From the NCBI GenBank assembly GCA_019749805.1, contig JAIEPH010000063.1, forward strand, positions 1 to 56,761: 56,761 nt of DNA, in the 5' to 3' direction. The position numbers and the translations under genes were made by a program. Each line of letters begins with the position of its first letter. Positions within the stretch are counted from its first letter, which is position 1. The DNA comes from Mycobacteriaceae bacterium (GTDB lineage Bacteria; Actinomycetota; Actinomycetes; Mycobacteriales; Mycobacteriaceae). Below the pieces are notes generated by a model. The model was not told the DNA's origin, searched no databases, and saw only the letters and a list, made by a program, of their open reading frames with translations. Below, one piece after another: positions 42,171 through 50,028 of the stretch.

Positions 42171-42635
42171 TCAGACTGCGCCGCTGAATCCCTGCTGCCG
42201 CCACGCTTCGTAGACGACGACCGCTGCGGCGTTGGAAAGGTTCAGTGACCGTCGACCCGCGAGCATCGGAATGCGCAACTGCGCGGTGATGTGTGGGTCG
42301 GCCAGTGTCGCCGCGTCCAAGCCGGTGGGTTCGGGACCGAACATCACGACGTCACCCGGCTCATAGCTGACGTCGTTGAATCGTGCGCCGGCGTGTGCGG
42401 TGAACGCGTACACGCGTTGCGGGGCGATGGCTTCCCACGCGGCGGCCAGGTCGCGGTGCACGGTCACCGACGCGAGGTCGTGGTAGTCCAAGCCGGCGCG
42501 CCGTAGTTTGGGTTCGGACAAATCGAATCCGAGCGGCTCGACGAGATGCAATTCGCAGCCCGTTGCGGCGACCATTCGGATCGCATTGCCGGTGTTGGGT
42601 GCGATGCGCGGCGAGAAGAACAGCACGCGGAACAT
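42171..42635 (-). CDS. trmL: tRNA (cytidine/uridine-34 2'-O)-methyltransferase TrmL (SpoU family)
   Basis: The 154-residue SPOUT enzyme has the three knot motifs: APNTGNAIRMVAATGCELHL, VVMFGPEPTGLDAA, and IPMLAGRRSLNLSNAAAVVVYEAW. It uses SAM to methylate the ribose of the wobble base in some tRNAs. It matches Rv3366 (spoU). The start is ATG 42635 (MFRVLFFSPRIAPNTGN); the ATG 36 bases upstream adds a non-conserved extension. Confidence 0.92.
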   Translation of the reverse strand: MFRVLFFSPRIAPNTGNAIRMVAATGCELHLVEPLGFDLSEPKLRRAGLDYHDLASVTVHRDLAAAWEAIAPQRVYAFTAHAGARFNDVSYEPGDVVMFGPEPTGLDAATLADPHITAQLRIPMLAGRRSLNLSNAAAVVVYEAWRQQGFSGAV

Positions 42636-42879
42636 TCGTAGATCATTGCGCCGGGCAGGCTGACAGTCCAAAACGTGTTTGCTCTGTTATCACAAAGCGA
42701 CTTAGACGTGCAGTTATGAACTCTGTCTGTTCAGTAAGAATTGTGGAATCAGCACGGCACGGCTGGCATACTCGACCAATTGCCAGGCGCACACCGCCAG
42801 CCCGTGGATGCGGGCGAATTATCAGGAAGCATATGAACCACGCTCCAAAACTGAAATGCCGACACGCGGGCGAACGCGG

Positions 42880-45714
42880 ATGACCGCCTTCTCGCAGGTG
42901 GAGCCGTCGGACAACGCACCTGCCAATTTCGAAGTCAAAGCCGCGCCGCCGCCCAAGAGGCCGAGCCGGTGGTCGGTTTCCAATTGGCCGGTTCGCTGGA
43001 AAGTATTTGCGATCGTATTGGTGCCACTGGTGCTCGCAGGTGTGTTTGGCGGGTTGCGCATCTACAGCAGCGTCACCGAAGCAACGGATTTGCGTCGTGC
43101 CGCCGACCGCACCGAAATGGTGCCCGCGATCGTGAACTACATGGCGGCGCTCGACCGCGCAATGTTGGCGAGTTCCACCGGCGGTGATCCGCAGTCCGCC
43201 CTCACCGAGTTCGATTCCAGCAGGCAGGAATTGCAGCGCCGGCTGTCCGGCACCGACATCGCTGATGACGTCGGCAAGGGCGTCACGAGCATGATCGACG
43301 GCGGCCAGGCGCTGATGGACAGAATCACGGCCAACAACATCAACCTGTTCGAGCGGGTCACGACCTACGCGCCGATCCTGCTCACCGCAGAGGACGCCAT
43401 CAACGGGTCCGTACGCGTCGACGACGAGCGCATCACGGCCGAGACACTCGGGTTGTCCCGCGCGGTCGGTGCCCGCGGTCAGATGATGATGCAGCAGCTG
43501 CTGGTGAACCTCGGCGGTGAACTGCCGGAACCCGAGTTGCGCACCAGGATGATCGCGTTGGCCGGCACGGAGCCGTCGACGCTGTTCGGGATGAGCCAGG
43601 TGCTCGGCGTCGGTTCGGCGGAGGCCCAGCAGTTGCAGGGCGAGATGGTCAAGCGGTTGGCGATCATGTCGGATCCGGCTGCGGTTCTGGTCAACAACCC
43701 GGACCTGCGCGCCTCCGAAGCGGTCACCGATCAGATCGCAGGCCAGATCATCACCGACGCCACCGCTTCGGTGACGTCGACGGTGGATGAGCGCGCGGCC
43801 GCGCAGCGTACGGCGGCCATCCGGGATGCGGCCATCATCGGCGGAGCGATGCTGCTGGCCCTGATCGTGGTCATCGTGGTGGCGCTGTCGCTGGTGCGAC
43901 CTCTGCGCCGACTGCGCGACAGCGCTCTGCGGGTGGCCCATGACGACCTGGCCCGCGAAATCGAGCACGTGCGGGCCGGAGGCGATCCGGGACCGATCGA
44001 TCCGATCCCGGTGTACACCTCCGAGGAGGTGGGTCAGGTCGCGCACGCCGTCGACGAACTGCACGAGCAGGCGGTGCTGTTGGCCGGCGAGCAGTCGCGG
44101 CTGCAGCTGCAGGTCGGCGACATGTTCGAGACGCTGTCGCGACGCAGTCGCTCTCTGGTCGATCAGCAGCTGTCGCTCATCGACCGGCTCGAGCGCAACG
44201 AAGAGGATCCCGAGCGGCTGGAAAGCCTGTTCCGTCTCGATCACCTCGCGGCCCGGATGCGCCGCAACGGCGCCAACCTGCTGGTGCTCGCCGGTGCGAA
44301 GGTCCAGCGTGAGCAGGCGGAGCCGGTGCCGGTCTCGGCCGTCATCAACGCGGCGGCCTCCGAGGTCGAGGACTACACCCGCGTGGTGACGGCGACGGTG
44401 CCCGACAGCGAGGTCGCCGGCTCGGTGGCGGGCGACCTCGTTCACCTCGTGGCTGAGCTGCTCGACAACGCACTTCGCTACTCGCCGCCGATTTCACAGG
44501 TGCGGGTGTCCGCGGTGCACACCGGTCAGGGTGGCCTCGTCATCGAGGTCAGCGACATCGGCCTCGGCATGACCGATTCGGACCTGCGGGTGGCCAATAC
44601 GCGTCTGCAGTCCGGCGGTGAGGTCACCCCGTACACCGCGCGGCATATGGGCCTGTTCGTGGTCGGACGGCTGGCGGCGCAGCACGGTCTGGTGGTCAGG
44701 TTGCGCAGCACGATTGCGGGCGAGCCGAATTCGGGCACTACCGCAGGGGTGTACGTCCCCCCCGAACTGCTCGGCGGTGCGGATGCGCCGAATCAATACG
44801 GCGAACCCGAGTACGCAGCCGATGCGCACGCGGGCATCGCGACCGCGTTGGCACTCGACGACGACCATTCAGACGGCTGGGGCGATTACGAAGACGAGCC
44901 GCAATACCGCAACGGCCATTCCGAGGTACCGGTCGCGTTGTTGCCGCGACGCGATCCCGGCGCCAGTGGGATCTCCGACGTCCCGGCGTCGGTCGCGCCA
45001 ACCGCGCAGCAGGACGAATGGGCGGAGGACGAGTGGCCAGAAGACGAGTGGCCAGAGGACTCCATGCCCGCCCAGTCGGGCGAGTGGGGCGCACCTTCTG
45101 CACCCGCCGAGCGCCCGACGGACACGTCGGGCTTCTTCGCCGCAAGGCAGCAGGCCGCGAGCAACAGCGTGGCCGCCCCTGCGGAGGAACCGGTTCGCCC
45201 GGCGCCGCAGCCCGAACCGCCTCGGCCCGCACCGGAGCCCGCGGAACCGTCAGCCACCTCGGGCTCGGACGATGCGATCTACCAGCGGATGCTCTCCGAA
45301 TGGCTGGTCGATCCGACGGAGCTGGCCAACAGCGCCGATCTGAATTGGGAATCGGTGTGGGACAGCGGCTGGTCGGCAGCCGAAGCCGCCGACGAGGCCC
45401 CGGTCGAGCAGCACACCGAGGAGGGGCTGCCGGTGCGTGAGCCCGGTGCCCGGCTGGTGCCCGGCGCGGCTGAATCCGCAGGTAGTGACGCCGGACATCA
45501 CCGAAACGGCGGCGCTCACAGGAACAGCGAGGTCGACGACGAGGTAGCATCGGCGGCTGAGTTCGGCTCCCCGGGGCCGGACGCATCATCCGCAACCGGT
45601 GATTTACCGCAGCGCGATCCCGATGCTGTCCGTGCGAGTATCAGCAGCCATTTCGGCGGTGTGCACGCGGGCCGCTCGCACGCGCGAGAGACCAGAGGAA
45701 CAGATAGCCAATGA
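42880..45714 (+). CDS. Conservon sensor histidine kinase (mfpE/CvnA type)
   Basis: The 944-residue protein has one helix near 42-62, a nitrate-sensor-like extracellular helical domain, a second helix near 315-340, a HAMP region, a DHp-like helix (ESLFRLDHLAARMRRNGANL) and a HATPase domain (ELLDNALRYSPPISQV, SDIGLGM). The last 300 residues are a disordered, acidic, Pro-rich tail. This is the first gene of the actinobacterial conservon (kinase, roadblock, DUF742, GTPase) and corresponds to Rv3365c. ATG 42880 (MTAFSQVEP) was chosen; earlier ATGs at 42808 and 42856 are in frame. Its stop overlaps the next start (ATGA). Confidence 0.9.
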   Translation: MTAFSQVEPSDNAPANFEVKAAPPPKRPSRWSVSNWPVRWKVFAIVLVPLVLAGVFGGLRIYSSVTEATDLRRAADRTEMVPAIVNYMAALDRAMLASSTGGDPQSALTEFDSSRQELQRRLSGTDIADDVGKGVTSMIDGGQALMDRITANNINLFERVTTYAPILLTAEDAINGSVRVDDERITAETLGLSRAVGARGQMMMQQLLVNLGGELPEPELRTRMIALAGTEPSTLFGMSQVLGVGSAEAQQLQGEMVKRLAIMSDPAAVLVNNPDLRASEAVTDQIAGQIITDATASVTSTVDERAAAQRTAAIRDAAIIGGAMLLALIVVIVVALSLVRPLRRLRDSALRVAHDDLAREIEHVRAGGDPGPIDPIPVYTSEEVGQVAHAVDELHEQAVLLAGEQSRLQLQVGDMFETLSRRSRSLVDQQLSLIDRLERNEEDPERLESLFRLDHLAARMRRNGANLLVLAGAKVQREQAEPVPVSAVINAAASEVEDYTRVVTATVPDSEVAGSVAGDLVHLVAELLDNALRYSPPISQVRVSAVHTGQGGLVIEVSDIGLGMTDSDLRVANTRLQSGGEVTPYTARHMGLFVVGRLAAQHGLVVRLRSTIAGEPNSGTTAGVYVPPELLGGADAPNQYGEPEYAADAHAGIATALALDDDHSDGWGDYEDEPQYRNGHSEVPVALLPRRDPGASGISDVPASVAPTAQQDEWAEDEWPEDEWPEDSMPAQSGEWGAPSAPAERPTDTSGFFAARQQAASNSVAAPAEEPVRPAPQPEPPRPAPEPAEPSATSGSDDAIYQRMLSEWLVDPTELANSADLNWESVWDSGWSAAEAADEAPVEQHTEEGLPVREPGARLVPGAAESAGSDAGHHRNGGAHRNSEVDDEVASAAEFGSPGPDASSATGDLPQRDPDAVRASISSHFGGVHAGRSHARETRGTDSQ
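45013..45057 (+). repeat. Three 15-bp repeats in the kinase tail
   Basis: Units of GACGAGTGGCCAGAA and close variants encode D-E-W-P-E repeats in the disordered tail. Confidence 0.65.
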
Positions 45715-46130
45715 CCTACCCGCCACGATCGACGCAGCGCGATTCGCTCGACTGGCTGGTCTCGAAGTTCGCGCACGAAGTCTCCGGGGTCACCCATGCG
45801 GTCCTGGTGTCCGCGGACGGACTCTTGATGGCCTCCAGTGAGCACATCCCGGTCGAACGTGCCGACCAGTTGGCCGCGGTCGCCTCTGGGTTGGCCAGTC
45901 TGTCGACGGGCGCCGCGCAGCTGTTCGACGGCGGCTACGTCATGCAGTCGATCGTCGAGATGGAGAACGGTTACCTGCTGTTGATGCGGGTCGGCGACGG
46001 CTCGAACCTGGCGACGCTCGCATCGCGCAACTGCGATATCGGCCAAATCGGTTACGAGATGGCGATTCTGGTGGAACGGGTGGGCGCCGTGGTGCAGTCA
46101 TCGCGGCGGCGCGCACCCCAGCACATGTGA
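45711..46130 (+). CDS. Roadblock/LC7 domain protein (conservon B, Rv3364c-like)
   Basis: The 139-residue protein (DSLDWLVSKFAHEVSGVTHAVLVSADGLLM) is the roadblock/LC7 member of the conservon; such proteins act as GTPase regulators or GAP scaffolds. In M. tuberculosis Rv3364c has been reported to be secreted and to act on host proteases, but no signal is seen here. It is translationally coupled to the kinase gene by a 4-base overlap. Confidence 0.92.
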   Translation: MTYPPRSTQRDSLDWLVSKFAHEVSGVTHAVLVSADGLLMASSEHIPVERADQLAAVASGLASLSTGAAQLFDGGYVMQSIVEMENGYLLLMRVGDGSNLATLASRNCDIGQIGYEMAILVERVGAVVQSSRRRAPQHM

Positions 46131-46137
46131 GCGGCCC

Positions 46138-46509
46138 ATGGACAACTGGGAGCGGGAGGTCGACGACGAGCCGAGTCTGGTCCGGCCTTACACGCTGACG
46201 GCCGGGCGCACCGAGGCCCGGTTGAATCTGCCGTTGGAAGCACCCATCGGAAAGCTCACGACGACCAAGCCGCCGCGCTGGCCGGGAAACGATGTGCGGG
46301 GCCAAATCCTCACGATGAGCGTCGAGGTCCCATCGGTCGCCGAGATCGCCGTGGGCCTGGCCCTACCGCTCGGGGTCGCACGGGTGCTGATCGGCGACCT
46401 CGTGACACAGGGATATCTGCAGGTACACACCACGCTCGGCGATTCGGAGACCGATGACGAACGACGAGATCTGATAGGAAGGACGCTGCGTGGCCTCAGG
46501 GCACTCTGA
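46138..46509 (+). CDS. DUF742 protein (conservon C, Rv3363c-like)
   Basis: The 123-residue protein is the DUF742 member (PSLVRPYTLTAGRTEARLN, with a winged-helix-like region VPSVAEIAVGLALPLGVARV). In Streptomyces conservons it binds the GTPase. Its end overlaps the GTPase start by 20 bases. Confidence 0.92.
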   Translation: MDNWEREVDDEPSLVRPYTLTAGRTEARLNLPLEAPIGKLTTTKPPRWPGNDVRGQILTMSVEVPSVAEIAVGLALPLGVARVLIGDLVTQGYLQVHTTLGDSETDDERRDLIGRTLRGLRAL

Positions 46510-47101
46510 GAGGCGGCATGTCTCGACGGACTCGGCGGCGAAGCGGGCCGCCGCTTCGACGAAGATCGTCATCTCCGGCGGCTTCGGCGCCGGCAAGACG
46601 ACGTTCGTCGGCGCGGTCTCCGAGATCATGCCGCTGCGGACCGAGGCATTGGTGACCAATGCGTCCGAAGGCGTCGACGGCTTGGACGCGACGCCGTCGA
46701 AGACCACCACGACTGTGGCAATGGATTTCGGCCGGATCACCCTCGGCGAAGACCTCGTGCTGTACCTGTTCGGCACACCCGGTCAGCGCCGGTTCTGGTT
46801 CATGTGGGACGACCTCATCCGCGGCGCCATCGGCGCGGTCATCCTGGTCGATGTCCGCCGCCTACAGGACAGCTTCGCCGCGGTCGACTTCTTCGAAGCC
46901 CGCCGTTTGCCGTTCCTGATCGCGATCAACGAATTCGAGGGTGCACCAAGATATTCCACTCAGGCGCTGCGCAAAGCGCTGGCGCTCTCCGACCACATCC
47001 CAGTGGTCACAGTCGACGCCAGAGACCGCAACTCGTGCCGCGAGACGCTGATCGCGGTCACCGAGTACGCGCTCGACACCCTATCTTCGCTGCCCGGCTG
47101 A
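46490..47101 (+). CDS. Conservon small GTPase-like ATP/GTP-binding protein (Rv3362c-like)
   Basis: The 203-residue protein has Walker A GGFGAGKTT, switch II LFGTPGQRRFWFMWDD and INEFEG in place of the usual NKxD, as in the CvnD family. It probably cycles between GTP and GDP states under control of the roadblock protein. It starts at GTG 46490 within the DUF742 gene. MfpA is encoded four bases downstream. Confidence 0.92.
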   Translation: MASGHSERRHVSTDSAAKRAAASTKIVISGGFGAGKTTFVGAVSEIMPLRTEALVTNASEGVDGLDATPSKTTTTVAMDFGRITLGEDLVLYLFGTPGQRRFWFMWDDLIRGAIGAVILVDVRRLQDSFAAVDFFEARRLPFLIAINEFEGAPRYSTQALRKALALSDHIPVVTVDARDRNSCRETLIAVTEYALDTLSSLPG

Positions 47102-47105
47102 ACCG

Positions 47106-47669
47106 GTGGGCGACAACGAAAAGACTTGGATCGAAAGGGAGTTCGTCGCGTACGACTTTCGCGACGAGGATCTCAGCCGGCTGCGCACCGAACGTACGGT
47201 GTTCGACGAATGCGACTTCCGCGGTGTCGATCTAGCCGAGTCCGAGCACGTCGGCTCGGCATTCCGCAATTGCCGATTCGAGCGGTCCAGGCTGCACCAC
47301 AGCACATTTCAGCACTGCAGCATGTTGGGATCGGTGTTCACCGAATGTCAGATGCGCCCGCTGAAGCTGGTCGAGGTCGACCTCACGCTCGCGGTCCTCG
47401 GCGGGTGTGATCTGAAGAATGTCGACCTGTCCGGATGTCGGCTGCGGGAAGCCAGCCTCGTCGAAACCGACCTGCGCAAAGCGGTGTTACGCGGTGCCGA
47501 CCTTCGCGGCGCTCGCGTGCAGAAGACCCGCCTCGAGGAATCCGATCTTCGGGGAGCGCGCACCGACGCGACCTTCTGGACCACTGCGGACCTGCGCGGC
47601 GCGAAGATCGACGTCGATCAGGCGCTGGCCTACGCCGTGGCTCACGGTCTGAACATCCATGGGGAATAA
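47106..47669 (+). CDS. mfpA: Pentapeptide repeat protein MfpA (gyrase-protecting)
   Basis: The 187-residue protein is made of about 30 pentapeptide repeats with central Leu/Phe (A-x-L-x-x type, for example RGADLRGARVQKTRLEESDL) and matches M. tuberculosis MfpA (Rv3361c), including the opening FRDEDLSRL and SECDF-like region. Its right-handed helix mimics DNA and binds DNA gyrase, which gives fluoroquinolone tolerance. It is the last gene of the conservon unit. Confidence 0.96.
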   Translation: MGDNEKTWIEREFVAYDFRDEDLSRLRTERTVFDECDFRGVDLAESEHVGSAFRNCRFERSRLHHSTFQHCSMLGSVFTECQMRPLKLVEVDLTLAVLGGCDLKNVDLSGCRLREASLVETDLRKAVLRGADLRGARVQKTRLEESDLRGARTDATFWTTADLRGAKIDVDQALAYAVAHGLNIHGE

Positions 47670-47708
47670 GCGCTGTCCATTCACGTTGAGAGCTGCATGC
47701 GAGCTGAT

Positions 47709-48557
47709 ATGACTGCGCAGACGGGTTTTCACGATGGAGAACTCGCGGTTCAGGACCGCGCGGGCGTCCGCGCGCAGACGGCCCGCCTCGGGGAGGCGAT
47801 GCTCGCCTCTCCTGATCTGAACGGCGGCATGGGTGCCTTTCTGGCGGCCCGCGACTTCGCCGTGCTGACGGCCCGTGACGCTGACGGCCGGTTGTGGACG
47901 TCACCGCTGTTCTCCTCGCCCGGGTTCCTGCAAGCACACGACCGCGAGCTGATGGTCCAGGCTCTGCCGTCGCCCGGTGACCCGTTGCACGACCTCGCAG
48001 CGGAGCAGCCGGTCGGCTTGCTCGCCATCGAGTTCGCCACCCGTCGCAGGGTCCGGGTCAACGGGACCCTGGCCCATGTCGGCGACGCCGGTGTGCTGCT
48101 TTCGGTGGAACAGGCATACGGCAACTGCCCCAAGTACATTCATCCACGCCATCTCGAACATTCCGATACGCCCGCGCCGGCTATCGAACGTTCGCCGGCG
48201 CTCAGCGCCGAGCACGCACAGCTCATCGCCGACGCCGACACCTTCTTCCTGGGCACCGTCCATCCGTCTCGCGGAGCGGACGCTTCCCATCGGGGCGGCC
48301 CACCGGGATTCGTCCGTGTCGAGGGCAACCGCCTATGGTGGCCGGACTATCCGGGCAACAACATGTTCAACAGCTTCGGCAATCTCGCGGTGGATCCCAG
48401 TGCTGCGCTGCTGTTCATCGACTTCGACACGGGCACGACGCTGCATCTCTCAGGCACCGCCACCGTCGAGTGGGTGACGCCAAGCGACATCGACGGTGGT
48501 ACCGGGCGTCGTGTGAGCATGACGGTCGAGTCGGTGGTGTGGGGTGCTCGTTGGTGA
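47709..48557 (+). CDS. Pyridoxamine 5'-phosphate oxidase-family protein
   Basis: The 282-residue protein has two split-barrel halves, with the FMN-binding region near ARDFAVLTARDADGRLWTSPLF and FFLGTVHPSRGADASHRGGP. Its function is unknown but flavin-based reduction is likely. ATG 47709 was chosen (MTAQTGFHDGELAVQ); ATG 47697 is in frame and equally possible. It follows mfpA by 40 bases. Confidence 0.85.
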   Translation: MTAQTGFHDGELAVQDRAGVRAQTARLGEAMLASPDLNGGMGAFLAARDFAVLTARDADGRLWTSPLFSSPGFLQAHDRELMVQALPSPGDPLHDLAAEQPVGLLAIEFATRRRVRVNGTLAHVGDAGVLLSVEQAYGNCPKYIHPRHLEHSDTPAPAIERSPALSAEHAQLIADADTFFLGTVHPSRGADASHRGGPPGFVRVEGNRLWWPDYPGNNMFNSFGNLAVDPSAALLFIDFDTGTTLHLSGTATVEWVTPSDIDGGTGRRVSMTVESVVWGARW

Positions 48558-48620
48558 GCGCCCGCCACACGATCGCTGAATCTCGCCTGCGCTCGCCCCG
48601 GCGGAGAGCATGATCAGGAG

Positions 48621-49895
48621 ATGGCAGCCACCTGGGACATGATCGATCGCTATGTCGTCATTTCGACTGACACACACGCAGGCGCGGATCTCTACGACTA
48701 CAAGAAGTATCTGCCCACGCGCCTTCATGACGATTTCGACGCATGGGCGAAGACCTACATCAGCCCCTTCGACGACCTGATCATCGCGACCGCCAAACGC
48801 AACTGGGACCACGAGCTGCGGATGTCGGAGATGGACGCCGACGGGGTGGCCGCCGAAGTGCTGCTGCCCAACACCGTGCCGCCGTTCTTCCCGACGTCCC
48901 CGAACATCACGATCAGCCTGCCGCGCACCCGAGAAGAGTTCGAACACCGATGGGCAGGCGTGCAGGCGCACAACCGGTGGCAGGTCGATTTCTGCTCGCT
49001 GGCACCGGATCGGCGTCGCGGGCTGATCCAGGTTTTTCCCAACGACATCGAGCTCGCTCTCGAGGAGATCCGCTGGGGTGCGCAGCAGCCTTGCTTCGGC
49101 GGCGTACTGCTGCCGGCGGTCTCCCCCGGGGATCCGAACGTCGCCCCGCTCTTTCACACGCGTTACGAACCGATCTGGGCGCTGTGCACGGAGCTCGACC
49201 TGACGCTGGTTCAGCATGCGGGTGCCGGCAGCCCCGTGATGCCGATGGATCAGCCGGCGTCGAATGCAGTGCTGGTGACCGAGATGGCGCTGTGGGCGCA
49301 GCGTACGGTCAGCCATCTCATTCTCGCCGGGGTGTTCGAGCGTCACCCGACATTGCGCTTCGTGCCGACCGAGCAGGGCACCATGTGGTTGCAAAACCAG
49401 ATGATGCTGCTCGACGTCATGGTGCCGAGCATGAAGACCGAAGCGGGTAACCGTACCTACGGAATGTTCGGTGGTTCGTCGATCGACGAGCTGACCATGG
49501 CGCCGAGCGAATATGCCAAGCGCAACTGCTACCTGGCATCCGAACTCACGCCGTTCGAGAAGTCGATGGTCGACTACATGGGCGCCGATCACGTCATGTG
49601 GGGCAGCGACTATCCGCACGAGGAGGGCTTCGCGCCGCATTCCAAGCTGGCGATCCGATGGGCGCTACACGACCAGCCCGAGGCCAACTGCCGAAAGATA
49701 CTGGGCGGCAACGCCGGTCGGCTGTATCGCTTCGATCTCGACACGCTCGCACCGATTGCCGCCAAGATCGGGCCGACGGTCGCTGAGGTCGCAACACCGT
49801 TGGGGGACACCGGTTACGTCGCTCCGCCTGCGTTCGGTTACCGGCCGTTCGAAGGCGGGCTGGCGCTCAAGCGGTTGGCTCCGGCACGGGTTTGA
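48621..49895 (+). CDS. Amidohydrolase family 2 protein
   Basis: The 424-residue protein has the DxH metal motif STDTHAG near the N-terminus, a His in VQHAGAGSP and the catalytic Asp in GSDYPHEEG, as in the ACMSD/uracil-type amidohydrolase-2 family. It would cut or decarboxylate a ring or amide substrate that cannot be named. An AGGAG site precedes the ATG. Its 3' end overlaps the antisense acetyltransferase remnant. Confidence 0.9.
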   Translation: MAATWDMIDRYVVISTDTHAGADLYDYKKYLPTRLHDDFDAWAKTYISPFDDLIIATAKRNWDHELRMSEMDADGVAAEVLLPNTVPPFFPTSPNITISLPRTREEFEHRWAGVQAHNRWQVDFCSLAPDRRRGLIQVFPNDIELALEEIRWGAQQPCFGGVLLPAVSPGDPNVAPLFHTRYEPIWALCTELDLTLVQHAGAGSPVMPMDQPASNAVLVTEMALWAQRTVSHLILAGVFERHPTLRFVPTEQGTMWLQNQMMLLDVMVPSMKTEAGNRTYGMFGGSSIDELTMAPSEYAKRNCYLASELTPFEKSMVDYMGADHVMWGSDYPHEEGFAPHSKLAIRWALHDQPEANCRKILGGNAGRLYRFDLDTLAPIAAKIGPTVAEVATPLGDTGYVAPPAFGYRPFEGGLALKRLAPARV

Positions 49896-50024
49896 CCAGG
49901 ATCGCGCGGGTGTCCAACCCGTCGGCGAGCGAGCGCCACTGCGACGTGCCGCCTCGGTGCCCGCCGCGATAAGGCCTGCTTCTGCGCGCTCGATGCGCTC
50001 GGCCATCGCCGTGCTGCAGAACAT
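49867..50024 (-). pseudogene. Remnant of a GNAT acetyltransferase gene
   Basis: From ATG 50024 about 28 codons encode a GNAT-type start (MFCSTAMAERIERAEAGLIA). After about 49945 a frame-shifted stretch ends in DTRAILVKPVPEPTA and a stop, similar to the C-terminal end of the same group. The roughly 180-200 residues with the acetyl-CoA site are missing. It starts five bases after the ABC transporter stop, so it was probably the next gene of that operon. The identification rests on two short stretches. Confidence 0.5.
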
Positions 50025-50028
50025 CGAG

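Noticed and set aside
42643..44445. 600-codon minus-strand frame opposite the histidine kinase
   Set aside because: His/Arg-rich antisense shadow; the kinase reading is clear.
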